Below, one piece after another: positions 1 through 12,898 of a stretch of 64,000 nt of DNA. The stretch's first letter is position 1. Each line of letters begins with the position of its first letter. The stretch spans positions 42,758,501 to 42,822,500 of the forward strand of contig NC_091255.1 of the NCBI RefSeq assembly GCF_042477335.2, written 5' to 3'. Below the pieces are notes generated by a model. It was not told the DNA's origin. It did no database searches and worked only from the letters and a program-made list of their open reading frames with translations. The position numbers and the translations under genes are program-made. This DNA is from Ovis canadensis. Taxonomy: Eukaryota > Chordata > Mammalia > Artiodactyla > Bovidae.

Positions 1-39
1 ATCTCTTGTGAACTTATTTACTTTTTTAGATCCTGCTTC

Positions 40-150
40 TCATAATGGCAGGGCCTCTGTCTTGTTGACCCTTGTATTCTGAGCTCCTAACTCAGTGCCT
101 GGGACACAGGTGTCACTTAATAAATATTTGTTAAAGGAACGAATGAATCC
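40..150 (+). repeat. L2 LINE 3' end
   Basis: Contains ctcagtgcctgggacacagg and cttaataaatatttgttaaa, the familiar L2 terminus. Confidence 0.65.
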
Positions 151-212
151 ATTGTAGGTTAATGATAGTGAAGTAAAGCTCCTAAATATCAAAAGCTTAT
201 TTCTCATTAAAT

Positions 213-755
213 GTAGAATTACTGTATGACCCGGAAATTCCACTTCTGGGTATAAACCCAAAAGAACTGACAGTAGGGACTGGATATTTGTGCACCTGTG
301 TTCACGGCAGTGTTCCTTGCAATAGCCGGGAGGTGGGAGCAGCCCAGGCATCAGATGGATGGGTGGATGGATAAACAAGACGTAGTCTCTCTGAACAGTG
401 GACTGTTATCCAGCCTTTAAAAGGAAGGAAACTCTGACACGTGCGCCAACACAGTTGATCTTTGGTGCCATTGTGCTGTGTGAAATAAGCCAGCTACAAA
501 AGGACAGATATTGTGTGACCTCATTTACAAGAGATCCCTGAAGTAGTCAAATTCATAGAGATAGAAACTAGCATAGTTGCTACCCTATGCTGGAAGGGAA
601 GGGAATGGAGCATGTTTAATGGGGACACAGTTTTAGTTTAGGAAGGTGGAAGCATTCTGAAGATGATGGTGGTGGAGCTGCATGACAGCGTGGGTGTTTT
701 TTAATGTCACTGAGCTGTGCACTTCTGTCACAGTTCAAAAAAAAAGTGAGAAAAG
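213..755 (+). mobile_element. L1 3' end fragment
   Basis: Reads in L1 sense: attccacttctgggtataaa, gtgaaataagccag, gtagtcaaattcatagagat, then an A-run at about 739-747. Confidence 0.85.
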
Positions 756-1347
756 TGCAAGGTGTCCTGTTTCTCAGCCAACATCCAGACCTGAAGGATA
801 GGTGCTCAGTGTATCTTCCGGTCTTCCCTCTGATGTAAAAGAGGACAGTCTCGGGATCTTTGTCTCACTTGTTTGCCAGCTGTGAGGGCGTCCCCCCAGG
901 CCCTGCCAGGTTGATGTGTGAGCTAACCATCACTTTCAGGATCTCTGCCTTTCTTACTGTAATTTAGAATGCTGCAAGATATGCATTATACTGTAATAGA
1001 TATTACAAATTTAACTGAAACAAAACAAAGAATACTGAAGTTATTGTTTTAATAAAGAATTCAGACTTCTTTGATTTTTGTTTTGTTTTTTTAAAAAAAG
1101 AACTTTAAAAAGAACTCAAGTTGGGTGGATTTAATGAATGTGAACCGAGCACTCCATTTGTGGGTGGGGGTGACTTGACCTGAGTGGTAACAGGATGCAG
1201 GGTGGGAAACACCCCCAGAGAGCGGCAGCAGGAGCAAGGGGCCCCTGCTAGCCTTGGAGGGGGGCCAACCACACAGACAGCCCTCACCCAGGGGTTGAGA
1301 AGGAACTGGGACTCCAAGTTCACATCTTAGATGAGAGGAGGGTTTGT

Positions 1348-1452
1348 TGGCACTTCCTGGGTGGTCCAGTGGTTAAAACTCTATGCTCCCAATTCAGGGG
1401 CATGGGTTTGATGCCAAAAGATCCCACATGCTTTGCGGTGCAGCCATAAAAG
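1348..1452 (+). mobile_element. tRNA-derived SINE (CHR-2/SINE2 type)
   Basis: Contains cttcctgggtggtccagtgg, gatgccaaaagatcccacat and tttgcggtgcagccataaaa, typical of cetartiodactyl tRNA-derived SINEs. It is not a functional tRNA gene. Confidence 0.82.
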
Positions 1453-2884
1453 AGAGTTTGCTATGAGGGCAAAGGGCTGCGGGTGGCGATGCTGACAGGA
1501 GATGCTGAGGCCACAGGTGGAGGTGGAGCCGAGTGGATCTGAGTGCCTCTAGGAGCTGAGGCAGATCTAACTTTCCTGGGAGAGGGGGGAGAAAGCATTC
1601 CAAAGGGACTTTAGTTACTTATTTGGTGCTTGAGAAATACTTGCTCTGTGTTGCTTGAATCCTTTTTAACCTTGAGCAGTTGGAATTTCAAAGAAACTTT
1701 TCTCTTTGAAAAAACTGTAGGACGAGTGTACCCTTTTGGTCTCTGGTTTTCTGTGGGTTTACCACCACCTGCTGAAGGCACATGGGAAGCAGCCATTGAG
1801 TTGAGAGAAGCCATCAGCCAGGTGTCCAGACTACCTCGTCTCCCTGTACCTCTTGGGGGTGTGGCAGAGGCCCTGGCACCGGGGTTGGGGCCACTTCTGC
1901 CTCAGACGCATTTGTGGCCTAAAAGTCCTGCACTCACTGCTGGTTTTGCGGGAGTGGCCGTGTTTCTGATCCCGTTGTGCTTATGTTAAAATAATGGCTG
2001 CTTCAAAAACCCCAGTTTGGGATTTCCTGGCTAAAGCTTCCTGCTGGTAGATATTTGCTTCCCCAGAGATTAAGGAGGCTGCTGTGACTGGGGACTGTGT
2101 GGCTGGTTTGTTTAGTGAGTATGTGTGTCTAGCAAGTGATACTGCATGTGCGCCTTGTGCAAGAGATCCATGCTCTTCCTGCTGTGTCTGCTCTGCACTC
2201 TCCCAGCTGCTGTTGATGGCACTGTGACACCAGATGACCAGCCGGCTTTTCCTCACCCAGCAGTTCTGCCCCACTGGCTGGTGTCGCTCATTTCAGCTCA
2301 GTTCTGACATGAGCCAGAGTGAGCACAGACCTACAGGTTAATCCCACCAGACAGCCGCCCTTCCCCACTTCAGATGCCAGTCACAAGTATCAGGTCCCCA
2401 AGGGACCCACAGCTTCTGTCCGACTTGGCTCCCAGACCCTCCTTGGACTCACACGTGTTCTAGAAGAGCTCTCAGAACCCAGGCAGACACTAACTTACGT
2501 TCACCAGTTCATTAAAGGATATGGCAAAGGACACAGATAAGCAGCCAGAGGAAGAGAGAGATGTTCAGGGCGATGGCTGGGAGGGTCACCGTGGAGTTGG
2601 GGTGCACCACCCGGAAGCTCCCTGAACCCTGTGAGGGGGTCATTAACTCCAGCCCCTTTCCCTCTCTGGTAGAGTTGAGGGGGCTGGAAATGCTTCTCAT
2701 CATGGCCTGGTCTTTCTGGGACCAGCCCCAACTTGGTAGCCTCCCACCCCCAGTTGCATCATTGGAACAAGAGATGCTCCTGTCACTGGGAAGTCGCAGG
2801 GACCTGTGTGTGTGTATAACTATTTATATTCTCATGGTGCTCTCAGGAGACTGCAGGTGGGCCCCTTCTCAGCCTGGTGTCCTC

Positions 2885-3085
2885 TGGTCGCCCCCAGCGC
2901 TTGTCCTTGTGGGCCCGCTTATCTGTCTGCATTCAGTGTGCTCACTGCTTCCTGCTCACCTTCCCCCAGGAAGCCCCATGAAGGTTCGGTCTGTTTGGGT
3001 CTCACTGTGTTCCCAGTCCCGACCTGTGGCTGCTGCTGAGGGGAAGGGCCTCAATAAGTAACTGTTAAGGGAATGAATTTGAAAC
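2885..3085 (+). repeat. L2 LINE fragment
   Basis: Resembles the L2 3' end (tgttcccagtcccgacctg, gggcctcaataagtaactg), strongly diverged. Confidence 0.5.
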
Positions 3086-3474
3086 AAAAGCTTATCTAAT
3101 TAGTAGAAAGTACTGAAAGTTGCCAACCATCGATTAAAGGAGGTCAGTTCCTGTAAACATTTATGCTGTCCCTTTAGCTGAAATACCACTGAGCTCAGAC
3201 TCTTGTTCTTTGTGGGGATGTATGTGAAGACACAAGCCTGCTGTATTGTGATGATGCCGAGTCCAGGTGTGTACCTCTGCCTGTGGACCAGACCAGAGGC
3301 CCAGGGTCAACCCAGAGCATGTCCTGCAGCCCCAGCCGCGGAACACCAGGTGGAGCCTCTGTGGGGTTTGAGACTCTCCTCCAAGGCCAGTGGGCTGTGC
3401 GGCCCTCCACTAAGATACTTTTCTGAGTCTCCTTTTCATTACTTGAGAAATAGAAAAAGTAGTACATAAGTCAG

Positions 3475-3610
3475 CAATTCACTTGTTCATTTGGCAAATA
3501 TTACTCTCATATGGCTGCGCTGGGTACTGTGGGAAATTTTTTACAAAGTAACCATCAGCCCTTGCCTTCAGGAAGCTGGCTTAGTTGGGGAGCTAAGCCA
3601 CAACCAGGAG
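3475..3610 (-). repeat. L2-like LINE fragment
   Basis: Resembles the old repeat that reads ttcatttggcaaatatt, then gggtactgtggg, then cttgccttcaggaagct. Family assignment is uncertain. Confidence 0.4.
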
Positions 3611-3890
3611 AAGTTCAGGTAGGAAGAGGGGGTGCTGGGCTCCCCGAGGCTGGAGCAGCCTCGAGGCAAGGAGGGCAGGTCTCCTGAGGAGCCAGTGACC
3701 TGCAGGGATCCACAGGTGGTCCCACGTGGTGGATCTGCAGCAGAGTTCTCATGTTCTCCAGGCGCTTCTGGGACAAGGCCCACACGTGTGTCAGTACTTC
3801 AGCAACTTGGGAACTGACAGGTGACGATGAGCTGTGACTGAGTTTAATATTTGAAGCTTTTCCATTTTTAGGTGCCTCTGAACCAGCACA

Positions 3891-6800
3891 ATGGCAGCTC
3901 CAGTCAACAAGGCACCCAGAGATGCCGATTTGTGGTCCTTGCATGAGAAGATGCTGGCACAGCCCCTGAAGGACAACGATGTCGAGGTGAGGCTGTGGGT
4001 GTTCTTGCAAGTTTTGCTGTTGGAGGTCCTTGTTCAGGCCTCTGATTCTCACCAGAAATGAGCTGTGTTTGGGACAGCCTTGTGGTTTGGATACAGGACT
4101 GGTTTATAGGCAGTGGCTGCAAAGTGGCTGCAAGTCCTTTGAGGGTGCATTTAAATCTGAGTTTCTGTGAAGAGCAGTGTGCTGGCTGCTGCTGAGGAAA
4201 GGGGAAGGGGTGGGGTCACTGAGACTTGACCCTCTTCTTACAGTTCAGGGGAGCATTTCTAGAAGCATCTTTTATTTATGTATTTTTACAATAGCTTTAC
4301 ATGTGAGATAAGTGAATGCACTTAACATACAAGTTGCCCATTTAGAGTACACAATTCAGTGGTTTTTAGTGTATTCATGATTGCTTTTAGAACATTTTAA
4401 TCCCCCCAAAAGAGACCTCAAACCCATCAGCAATTGCCCCCCTCCATCCCCCAGATTCCCAACCCTCAGCAACCACTGGTCTGTTTTCTGTCTCTGTGGA
4501 TTCATCTAGGTATCTGTTATTTTAAGGAAAGGAATAAGGAACAAAGTTCAGGAGGGAAACTTGGTGAAATCTAGGGATGAAAATAACAAGATGGCACAGA
4601 ATTTTAAAATTCCGTGGGATGCGTGTTTTAAGGATCATCTTTTCTTCCATCGTTTTGTTCTCCTTAATTCACTTTCTATTAATTCCTTCCTAAAAGCTTT
4701 GAGGAGTATTTCCTTTGTTCCTCAGGTGCTGTGGGGGTCATCTTATTCTGGTTACACTTGGCTTCTGAGGGCAAAATATGAAAGGATAAGTGTCTCTTCT
4801 CTTTGCTCAGTTATTGCTCAGATCAGAGCAGATGTTAAACTGCAGTGTCCCCATTCCTGTTTTCTTCTTGTCAGGTTTACAACATCATTAAGAAGGAGAG
4901 TAACCGGCAGAGGGTTGGACTGGAGCTGATCGCCTCCGAGAACTTTGCCAGCCGGGCTGTTCTGGAGGCCCTAGGCTCTTGCCTGAACAACAAGTACTCT
5001 GAGGGGTACCCAGGCCAGAGGTATGTGAGTGTCATCCAGGCCAGCCTCCCAGGAAGGGAGTGGACATTTCAGAAAACAGCCAGGTTCTCAATGGCAGGGC
5101 CTCCTGTCTCCTCCTCTCTTAACGATTCCTAGTGGGTGGTGGCACCACTGTTCTGGGGGCAAGATACTTGGGGTCACTTGCACAGTCCCCCTGGGCCTTT
5201 CTAGAATAACAACCAGGCCCGAAGGAGCAGCTGCTGGCTGCAGCTGAGCCTCCAGAGGAAGGTTGTGTGAGTAGGGACCCCAAGATGAGACTGACCCACC
5301 ACACTGGAAACTGGGTCAGTGTTTTAAAACTGGGTTTACCTACAAGAGATTTCAGTCAGCTTCTCCTCTTGAGAAACAGGAGAAGTCATATTCATTTGTG
5401 TTTCTTACAGTTGTCATCAGGCAGAGATGGTGATGACAGAATTTAACACGTGGTTTTTGCAAAATTGCACACTTGTGTCCCAGAGGACACGGAAAAGGGA
5501 GGGTCACCTGCCGTTCTACACTGATTAGAGGGTCATAATTTTTGGACCCCCACACCCATCCCCCTGGAAGGGGGTTGTAGGATCACATGCCCTCCTGAAC
5601 CTTGTCCTGTTCACAAATTGAGTCCTTCACAATAAACCAGGGATCATGAGTGAGGTGCTTTCCTGAGTCTTCAGTTTTTCAAGTGAATTACTGGAACTGA
5701 GGGGGTCATTTGTAGCCAACTGGGGCAGCAATGCTGGTGGCCCAGTGACCAGGGACTTGCCTTTGGCATCTGAAGTGAGGGGCAGTCTTGTGGGTCTGAG
5801 CCCTCAGCATGTCGGTCTGCACTGACTCTGGGTGGTCAGTATGGGAACCAGGTGGAATTGTGAGACACCCAGCTTGTGTTCAAACCCCAGGCTGCCTGGG
5901 GTCCCAGTGTTTCCAGTTGACCTTGGAGGAGATACTTTGGTGCCTCTGCCCAGAGATGTGGTGCTGCAGTCTTGCTGCTTCTTGCTGGGACTGAGGGCAT
6001 GGTGACCGTGGCACACCACCCCTGCCCCCAGCTCTGTTCCCACAACAACGGCAGGAGAGAGGGGCACCCATTTTCTGGCAGGTCAAGTCGACTTGAAGAG
6101 CATGGCTTCTATCCCAGGCCCAAACTAGTCACAAATAATAAAAAAACATAAGTGCATACATTGCGATATGCAATTATTAAACAAAAAATAAAATTTTATT
6201 AGAAATGCAAAGTAAATCCCCCCAAACCAGTAACTCCCTCTCCCAGCCCCTGGAAACCACTATCCTGCTCCACATGCTATGAATTGATCCCTGGGCAGCT
6301 GGCACAGGCCATCACATGGCTGTGACAGTGTCCTCAGGGTTCATCTGAGTTGTGGGGTCAGACCTCCCCACGGATGGCAAGACACGGCCACCTGGGCCTG
6401 GTTCAGGGTGCGTGTTCTCACCCTTGCTCCTTCGTCCCACTAGGAGCCTGGCCTCTGTCCTGCATGCAGAAGTGGCGCCAGTGGGCCTATACCTCCCGCC
6501 TTCCTCCACAGGTACTATGGTGGGACGGAGTTCATCGATGAGCTAGAGGTCCTCTGTCAGAAGCGAGCGCTGCAGGTCTATGGCCTGGACCCCGAGTGCT
6601 GGGGGGTTAACGTCCAGCCTTACTCAGGTAATGGCCAGGTCCAGACAGGCCTGGGTGGTCCCCTTCCTGCCAGCGTCCTGGGGCTCCCTGAAAAGGGGAG
6701 TATAAGCAGGACACCCTGCCAGATGGGGGAGATGAGGTCTCCCCCATCACCCTCACCTGCCTACTGCACGCATGCCTCCTGGGTACCCCACCCCTATCTC

Positions 6801-9800
6801 TGAATGTCCTTGCCACTTACTCAGGGGCACCTGGGTCCAGGAGAGGGCATGGCAGCAGCCAGGCTGTTGCGGCCACTTGTGATCAATGGCCTTGTGGGCA
6901 GGAGTAAATTGTGCCTCTCGGGTCTGTCCACTCCAGGCTCCCCAGCAAATTTCGCAGTGTACACGGCCCTGGTGGAGCCCCATGGCCGCATCATGGGCCT
7001 GGACCTGCCGGATGGGGGCCACCTCACCCATGGGTTCATGACTGATAAGAAGAAGATTTCTGCCACGTCCATCTTTTTTGAATCTATGCCTTACAAGGTA
7101 CGGGTGTGTGTGTCTCCATTCTGTGGCTTGATTCTCAAAGCTTCCTCACTGGCCATGCCTGTAGGAATAAGGAGCTTCATTTCCAAGGCACCTCAGGAAG
7201 TCTCGTCATCACTGTCTCTCATCTCCCTGCTCTGGGGACCCTTGGGTGTTCATGGCTCGCTGGAACCCCCCAGGGCATCCTGTCCGAGAGTGATATACCT
7301 AACTGTTTTAAACACTTGTGCCTGTCTTGCCCTCGAGTCCTGGTCAGGGGTGAGGGCTGCAGAGGGGTCTAGGCAAGGGGAGGGAGTCCTCTTACCCTCA
7401 ACGGATGGGCGTGCTCCAGCGGAGTGGCCTGTGTGGCTGGAGGGAGCAGCGTGAGCCTGGTCTCCGTGACATCCGCAGGTGAATCCTGATACCGGCTACA
7501 TCAACTACGACCAGCTGGAGGAGAACGCCCGCCTCTTCCACCCGAGGCTGATCATTGCAGGTGAGAGCGGGGCAGGGCCCCAGCCCCCACATGGGAGGTG
7601 TGCTCTTCCACCACGTACTGGTCCCTGCAGGCTCTGCTGTGCAGCCAGGCTGCTCGGGTCTGAGTATCTCCGTCTCTCTCGGGGCTGTTAGTACTGCCCT
7701 GCTCTCCAGAAGCATCTGGACACACTGGCCCCTGTCGAGCTGGAGTGGTAACAGTGGGGAACCTGTCCCCCCGACCCTGTGACACAGGAGCAGAGGGCAG
7801 GGTTGCCTTTGGCACAGATGGGATTTCTTGAACCTTAGAGGGAGCAGCCCTGGCTTTCAGGCAGGCACCCCAGGTGGGCAGGGTCGGGGCTCTGCTCTGC
7901 ACTGGAGCTGACTGCCAGTCAAGGTCTCTCCAAGGGTGACTGCACATCACCCTTGCCATCTCAGGGACTAGCTGCTACTCCCGGAACCTGGACTACGCTC
8001 GGCTGCGCAAGATCGCTGACGACAACGGGGCGTACCTCATGGCTGACATGGCACATATCAGCGGGCTGGTGGCGGCCGGCGTGGTGCCTTCCCCCTTCGA
8101 GCACTGCCACGTGGTGTCCACCACCACCCACAAGACCCTGCGGGGCTGCCGCGCCGGCATGATCTTCTACAGGAAGGGTGCGCTTATCCCTGGGGGGTGT
8201 CAGGGTCCCGTGAAGAGCAGGGGGCGAGAGCACAGCAGTCCAGGTCATGGGGCAGGAGGGTGGGGAGGGGTCTGGATGATGGAGCCTTTGTTTGGGGTTT
8301 CCGTTCCCGAGATGCCAGATGAGGGTCCCACGGTCCTTCAGCCCTTGATGGTACCAGTGACTAAGCTCTGTCAACAGAGACAACCCCCTCTGGGGACCGA
8401 GTCTTTTTGACCCCTGCAAGACCCCCTTTCCCAGCCCCTGGGTAGGGCTGGACACACCATTGCCCACTGGGCCTCCAGGGCCCTGCTGCTCCTTGGAGGC
8501 CCCTCCCCAGCTGCTTGAAGCTTTCCAAGGCCAGCAGCCTTTCCCACCCACCTGGGAGACATTTGTTTTCCCTGCTGTATGTTGGTGGTGTTTGACTGAC
8601 GCAGTCGCAGAGCAGGGCCTGGCTCTGCCACAGAAGCGCTGTGTGGCCTTGGGCTAGTTGTGCAGCTCCTCTGTGCCTTGTTTCCTCACCTCCAGATCAT
8701 CGCAATAGCGCCTGTCCCTTGGGATGGCTGTTGTGAGGATTAAATGAATGAGTTTAGGGAAGCTGCTCAGAGCAGCTCCCGGCTCACAAGAAGCTCAGTG
8801 GAGATGCTGGCAGCTCCCATCCCTGATCCTTAACTTTTCTCAGAAAGGAAGCTTCTGAGATGAGTGAGCCCCATCTCCAGAGGCATTATCTTGGACGGCT
8901 CTTTGAGAAACTGCCCAAGGTGTACCCCTTGTTCCTGTCTTGATGAAGGGACATTTTCATCCTTCCTTTAATCTCTAAAGCTTGGTTCCCCCTCCCCTAA
9001 CCCCTCAGGAGCAAGCACCCTCCCTGGTCCATAGTGTCAGCTCCAGGAGTGGGGGATGGGCCGGGTCTGTGTCCAGGCAGGGAGAAGACAGAGGGGACGG
9101 CCTGTCCCATGTCCCATGTTGTCCTTCATCCAGGAGTGCGCAGTGTGGACCCCAAGACAGGCAAAGAGACTCGCTACAACCTGGAGTCGCTCATCAACTC
9201 TGCTGTGTTCCCAGGCCTGCAAGGGGGACCTCACAACCACGCCATTGCTGGTAACGCACCCTACCCCATGGCTTCCCTGCTGTTACCCCCCCGCAGCCTG
9301 ATCCCCACCTTGCTCACAACCCCACCCAACCCCAGGCAGAAGCAGTTCTCTGGTGGTACACAAGCCTTAGAGAATCTGTGATGACCTCAGAGTTACTTCT
9401 CCATCTCTGGAGAAAAGCAGTTGGTGGAAGAGCCGGGGTCGAGGTGTCACTTCCCTTTCAACCGGTGTTTGCAAGGAGGGATGTGGAGGAAGCAGTGAAG
9501 GGCGAGTTTTAGGTTTTGGGCTGGGCGGGTTGGCTCCCTTTACACCCCCAGCTCAGCGCCCAGGTGCCCCAGCTCTGAGATGGTGGAGTGCCCATCCACT
9601 GGCCACTCTAGCCCTTTCCACATGCTGACTGGAGGCTAATGTGCCAGGACTCGGGAAGGTAGCTTGCATCCTCCTCCATCTTCGGTGCCCCTTTAAGCAG
9701 CCCTTGGGATGGAACAAATCCAGAGGAACCTGGTGGATCGGCTACTCCTCTCCCCAGCTCTGCTCTGAAAGCTGCCTCACTTCACATCAAAGCAGTGGCA

Positions 9801-12168
9801 GCTAAGTGAAGCATGTCCCACATCCACCTTGCTGGGGATAGAGAGCAGCTCTCCTGTGGCGATCTTAGCCTGGAACTTCATGCTGGACGGGGGCTGCCTG
9901 AAAAACTCCTGCTCAGAGAGGTCTGGAGAGCCAGCCAGGGAACGGCAGTGTTAAAATGGGATCATTCGGGAGGAGGTGTAACCCTGCCTTGGTGACACTG
10001 AGAAGCTTGGATGCCCGAGTGGAAACAGGTGTTTCTTTGACTCATGGTCTGCCTTTCATCTTCTGCCAGGGGTCGCGGTTGCTCTGAAGCAGGCCATGAC
10101 TCCGGAGTTCAGAGCCTACCAGCGCCAGGTTGTGGCCAACTGCAGGGCTCTGGCTGAGGCCTTGATGGGACTGGGCTACAGAGTGGTCACAGGTACAGCC
10201 GGAAGTGAGCCCATGGGGTGGCCCTACTCCTCATCCCATCTCCATCAGGGTGTGGCAGTAGGTCGTGGCCTGGGCAGGTGGCCACAGCTCTGGGGTGACT
10301 CAGGTTTCCCAGCTCTGGACACATGACCTCTGGATTCGAACCTTGAAACAGCCTTGCGAATCACTGGTCTTGTTTTACAAATGGGCATCTGAGGTTCCTA
10401 AAGCCACATGACTGCTGGAGTTGGGGGCAGTGAGGGTAGGGTTGGGAGGATGGGTCGAGGGCCAAGGGTCAGCTTAGGCCATGAGCATCTTTGAGTCAGT
10501 GCCTGGGGATTAAGCAGGGTTCATTCACAGTGAAGATCAGGTGCTTGAGAGATGTCTGGGAGGCCAGGGGCTGTTCCAGAAAGTTCTTCCATACCCTTAC
10601 CTACACCACTTTGAAGATATAATCACCTTGGCAGGATTAGGGGTAAAGCACCTGACGTGCCAGTTACCCTGGCACCTCCATCGCCTCCTGCCTGCTGTCC
10701 TGAGGCCCCTTAGAGGGAGCCTTGAAGATGGATCTAGAGACAAGTGGGAAATTCCCAAGGGGGGTCGTCACCCCGACAGGCTTCCAGGAGCTGGTGGGTT
10801 GGGATGCAGCCATGGGCCATCCGGGCTGGCCATATGCCCTCAGCCCCCCTCTGCATCCTCGGGTTCCCTTTCTAAACTACTCAGTGCTTCATCTCAAACC
10901 CTGAGGCCCTGGGTCTTTAGCAGGTGATGACAGCCCTGCAGGACACGTGGTGGGGTCACCTTCCTGACCTCACCTGCTGTAATCCCCTTGCACCCTGCCA
11001 CTTCTTTGGAAGAGGGATCCCTGTGCTCAGCATAGGATCACCTTCCATGCCTCACACCTGGTTTCCAGGGGGTTCTGACAACCACTTGATCCTCGTGGAC
11101 CTCCGCTCCAAAGGCACAGATGGCGGCAGGGCAGAGAAGGTGCTGGAAGCCTGCTCCATCGCCTGCAACAAGAATACCTGCCCAGGTGAGCATCCTTGGT
11201 CCTCTCCTGTCTGGATCTCTTGGGACTGATGGTGACTTGCTCTGGGGACAAGATGTGCTGTGTGGGACAGGTGCCAGGCTCCCCCCCCCCCCCCACTCCA
11301 CCCCACCTGCCCCCTCTGATGAGACACTGACTCTACCCAGGACAGAGCAGGAGAGGGTGTGGGAGGCGGGGGCCCTCTGGAAAACTGGATTTCTCAGCAA
11401 TTCATGAATAAGATGTGGGAGATGCATCTCAGATACAGACGTGAACGCCTGGTGTCAGGAGCAAGGACCACGACCAGGAGGTCACTTCCTTGTATTTAAA
11501 GTAGTGCAGACACCTGGCTCCACGTCCTGGCTTCTGCCTTCCGCTCTGGCCCCCTTGGGCTGTGTCCGCTTGAACTGTTATCTTCAGGCCCATTCCTTTT
11601 GCCCATGCGTCCCTTTTTGGTTCAGTGGGATCAGTGGGGGACAGAGCCTGTTTATCTTAAAGGTGACAAAAGCGCACTACGGCCCAGTGGGCTGCGCCTG
11701 GGGACCCCAGCACTGACCTCCCGAGGGCTCTTGGAAGAAGATTTCCGAAAGGTTGCCCATTTCATTCACAGAGGTGAGGGGAGGCATGGCTACTGGCCAC
11801 GTTGGGCTGTGAGATGGGGTGGGGAGGACTGCTCTGCGTCAGGGCCGGTGATGGGCCAGGGGACAGAGCCTCGCCCAGCAAAATACATGGGCAGAGAGGG
11901 TGGCGGGCGTGGGTGGGAGGCACACTGGGGCCTGGACAGCAGAGCAGTTGGCTGGCTGCTGGGCACATGGGCAGTGGTGTCTCTCGCTGGCACAGGCATA
12001 GAGCTGACCCTGCAGATCCAGGATGCTGTAGGAGTGAAGGCCACCCTGAAGGAGTTCATGGAGAAGCTGGCAGGGGCCGAGGAGCACCAGTGGGCTGTGA
12101 CAGCCCTCAGAGCAGAGGTGGAGAGCTTCGCCACCCTATTCCCGCTGCCTGGCCTGCCTGGCTTCTAG
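3891..12168 (+). CDS. SHMT1: Serine hydroxymethyltransferase, cytosolic (11 coding exons)
   Basis: This PLP enzyme interconverts serine plus tetrahydrofolate with glycine plus 5,10-methylenetetrahydrofolate in the cytosol, and in the nucleus supports thymidylate synthesis. Coding exons, all with AG/GT borders and consistent phase: 3891-3986, 4875-5020, 6512-6627, 6937-7097, 7479-7560, 7965-8177, 9134-9250, 10070-10192, 11069-11185, 11663-11773, 11996-12168. They sum to 1455 nt, or 484 aa plus stop, the usual cytosolic SHMT length. The PLP-binding lysine falls at residue 257 in the motif [12 protein letters not shown] (exon 6), and the product ends PLPGLPGF. The N-terminus has no mitochondrial leader, which separates it from SHMT2. 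The first coding exon begins at about 3872, leaving 19 nt of 5' UTR before the ATG. The promoter and any noncoding first exon are not identified; 1-3871 looks like intron. It converges with SMCR8. Confidence 0.98.
4265..4525 (-). mobile_element. L1 3' UTR fragment (minus orientation)
   Basis: Contains acaattcagtggtttttagt, ttagaacattttaatcccc and cagcaaccactggtctg, the reverse complement of an old L1 3' end, in SHMT1 intron sequence. Confidence 0.75.
6120..6290 (-). repeat. AT-rich repeat with L1-like end
   Basis: An AT-rich segment followed by cccagcccctggaaaccact, similar to old minus-strand L1 3' ends. It lies in SHMT1 intron 2 of the coding set. Confidence 0.4.
8615..8820 (+). repeat. 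MIR SINE
   Basis: Contains tgtgtggccttgggctagtt, tgtttcctcacctccag and tgttgtgaggattaaatga, a nearly complete MIR. Confidence 0.85.
11281..11294 (+). repeat. Poly-C tract
   Basis: Fourteen consecutive C residues in an SHMT1 intron. Confidence 0.9.
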
Positions 12169-12761
12169 AGGAGCGCCTGCCTGCCCAGGGACCCAGCGCC
12201 CTGCGGGCCCCACACAGGCCCTCCCAGAGGCCTCTTTACAGAATTTGCTACCTTTTTTACCTTCTTCACAAATCAACATTTAAAGCTTCTGGGACAAGTT
12301 ATGAAGGAGTATAAATCTGAACCTCACTTTCTCGCAGCTGCAAATAGTTATCATGGGAAAATGGAATACAATTTAGCCATTCCACCTTAATTATCCAGAT
12401 GAGTGTGGGCACAGCTGCTGGGAAGACACTGGGACCTTTACCCCCCTCTTGATCCCCTGGGCTTCCTGACACTGCGACAAACAGAAGCACTGAGCTGCAG
12501 CTGGGAGAAGCTGCTATGACGCCAGACAAGGGCTCAGCTCTGATGTGGGCAAGGTGGGAGCATCCTGGCCTGTGCTTTCAACCAGAATCCCAAGTCAGGT
12601 GATTTTGTTCGGGTGCCACCCAGCTAGGTGGGAGTCCGGCTTTCGCACCTGGGGAGGCAGGGGACGTGTGTGGTTTCCTCTCCCAGTCTGGAACGGGCAA
12701 GGTCCAGACGACCATCTCCCTCCCCTGATCAGGAAACCAGAGGTCACCTTCCCAGAGAAAC

Positions 12762-12767
12762 TTTATT
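12762..12767 (-). terminator. Candidate SMCR8 poly(A) signal AATAAA (minus strand)
   Basis: A tttatt on the plus strand gives AATAAA on the minus strand. It lies inside the SHMT1 3' UTR, so both transcripts would overlap by roughly 150 bases if both signals are used. Confidence 0.5.
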
Positions 12768-12892
12768 TTCCACAAATCTCAAGTGCAAAACATAGATGAC
12801 CATTTTTAATAAGCACAGTCAATTTTTAACCACAGGAATTATAGTTTTAAAAAATACAACCAATTTTTATATTTCAAAAATATCTCAACTCA

Positions 12893-12898
12893 AATAAA
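12893..12898 (+). terminator. Candidate SHMT1 poly(A) signal AATAAA
   Basis: A canonical hexamer about 725 bases after the SHMT1 stop, within an AT-rich tract. Confidence 0.55.

Noticed and set aside
1348-1452. tRNA-like sequence
   Set aside because: It is a tRNA-derived SINE with a decayed body, not a folding tRNA gene.
11599-12168. A 189-residue single-exon frame
   Set aside because: It is SHMT1's last two coding exons joined through an intron that happens to stay open; the AG/GT borders and family alignment define the exons.
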